Source of the DNA: a virus
Virus record (IMG/VR): IMGVR_UViG_3300006920_000091
Span: 1 to 40,467 of that record
Length of the DNA: 40,467 nt
Reading direction: 5' to 3' (one strand)
Shown here: positions 40,013-40,467 of the stretch, piece after piece
Layout of the letters: the number at the start of each line of letters is the position of its first letter
Numbering within the stretch: position 1 is the first letter of the stretch
Position numbers and translations under genes: made by a program
Notes under the pieces: model-generated
Seen by the model: only the letters and a program-made list of their open reading frames with translations
What the model was told of the DNA's origin: nothing
The model's database searches: none

Positions 40013-40207
40013 ATGACCACAGACGTCCACACAGACGCATCAGTGTCTGATGTGTCCACCAACACCGATCCAGACGAAGAACGCCTCACAGAGGAGCTCT
40101 GTCGATATCTGGACCTCGTTCTCAACACTGATTGGAGTCTGAACCATGAGCATCAACGCCCAATCCATCAAGAATGCCAAGATCGTCCAGAAGGAGGCTA
40201 TCGCTAA
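40013..40207 (+). CDS. Small acidic protein, possible
   Basis: 64 aa from ATG 40013 (MTTDVHTDASVSDVSTNTDPDEERL...), acidic and T/D/S-rich in the first half, then histidine/glutamine/arginine-rich. The GGAAGGA upstream is somewhat far (about 10 nt). Its 3' part overlaps the 51-aa gene by 62 bp in another frame, so the second half may not be under selection. A longer frame starts at 39965. Confidence 0.5.
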   Translation: MTTDVHTDASVSDVSTNTDPDEERLTEELCRYLDLVLNTDWSLNHEHQRPIHQECQDRPEGGYR

Positions 40208-40301
40208 ACTAGTGAAGGCTGCTTACGCCGGTGATGAACCAGAGACTGAACGTCAGCTCGATGCTCTGGTTCGTGTTGCCAAATATCAACAGGAGTATTG
40301 A
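40146..40301 (+). CDS. 51-aa helical protein, unknown
   Basis: ATG 40146 with GGAG 8 nt upstream, TGA 40299-40301. Sequence is helical and basic in the first half (SINAQSIKNAKIVQKEAIAKLVKAAY), acidic in the middle (GDEPETE), then LDALVRVAKYQQEY. No known motif. Its stop lies 4 bp before the next ATG. Typical early small gene. Confidence 0.65.
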   Translation: MSINAQSIKNAKIVQKEAIAKLVKAAYAGDEPETERQLDALVRVAKYQQEY

Positions 40302-40305
40302 ACCA

Positions 40306-40467
40306 ATGTACAATAAAACCATCAGCGAGTTGATCTATATCCTAGGTTACTCACCTGACACAGTTGAATCACGGCTGATCCAGAACGTGTTTGAACAGTG
40401 TCTTCGAAACACAGGGAAAGACGATACCTTGTGGCAGCACTTCGCCCAAAAGGGTGAAGAGATCAAC
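40306..40467 (+). CDS. Partial small protein, runs off the window
   Basis: ATG 40306 with AGGAG about 11 nt upstream inside the end of the previous gene. 54 codons visible: MYNKTISELIYILGYSP, then VESRLIQNVFEQCLRN and a charged stretch. No stop before the window edge. Helical, no recognised motif. Continues the early-gene cluster. Confidence 0.65.
   Translation, partial: MYNKTISELIYILGYSPDTVESRLIQNVFEQCLRNTGKDDTLWQHFAQKGEEIN

Overview
The window is a large piece of an N4-like podovirus genome (family Schitoviridae). The diagnostic gene is a 3546-codon leftward ORF carrying the four catalytic signatures of a phage N4 virion RNA polymerase at N4-like spacing. It is followed in N4 order by internal virion/tail proteins (gp51- to gp55-like), an N4 gp56-family major capsid protein, a gp57-like acidic protein, a gp59-like portal, a lysis cassette, two tail spikes/fibres, a gp67-like protein, the large terminase (gp68-like) and a gp69-like protein. 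The spanin pair and lipoproteins mean a Gram-negative host. The sequence does not identify the host further. No mobile element, tRNA, rRNA or CRISPR array was seen.

Layout. 1-116: hairpin-rich 3' flank. 117-410: small lipoprotein gene behind a perfect 13-bp terminator. 468-23819: virion block, all leftward (vRNAP, gp51- to gp59-like). 23842-27430: lysis and accessory cassette (spanins, an HTH-metallophosphoesterase, membrane proteins, holin candidates, endolysin). 27516-32899: two beta-helix type tail proteins plus the relict 3' end of a replaced tail gene. 32899-36141: gp67-like, TerL and gp69-like. 36337-38354: a leftward, tightly coupled accessory operon (29-aa membrane peptide, Tad2-like anti-Thoeris protein, lipoprotein trypsin-like protease, Gp49-family protein, HAD phosphatase). 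38472-40467: rightward early-type region of very small genes, with a 524-bp non-coding leader containing repeats and small hairpins.

How it works together (family knowledge plus inference). In N4 the vRNAP is packaged, injected, and transcribes early genes from hairpin promoters with 3-nt loops. A hairpin of that shape lies just before the first early-type gene here (39197-39211). Late genes are read by host RNA polymerase, and the leftward block fits that class. The divergent point near 38.4-39.2 kb corresponds to where N4 genome ends meet, so the physical terminus or terminal repeat may lie in this leader.

The most interesting points are: a zincin HExxH module inside the giant vRNAP; a Tad2-type Thoeris inhibitor beside a secreted lipoprotein serine protease; a recombination scar of an older tail-protein C-terminus; a terminator whose 3' arm is also the Shine-Dalgarno of the next gene; and repeated near-palindromes plus 3-nt-loop hairpins in the early leader.
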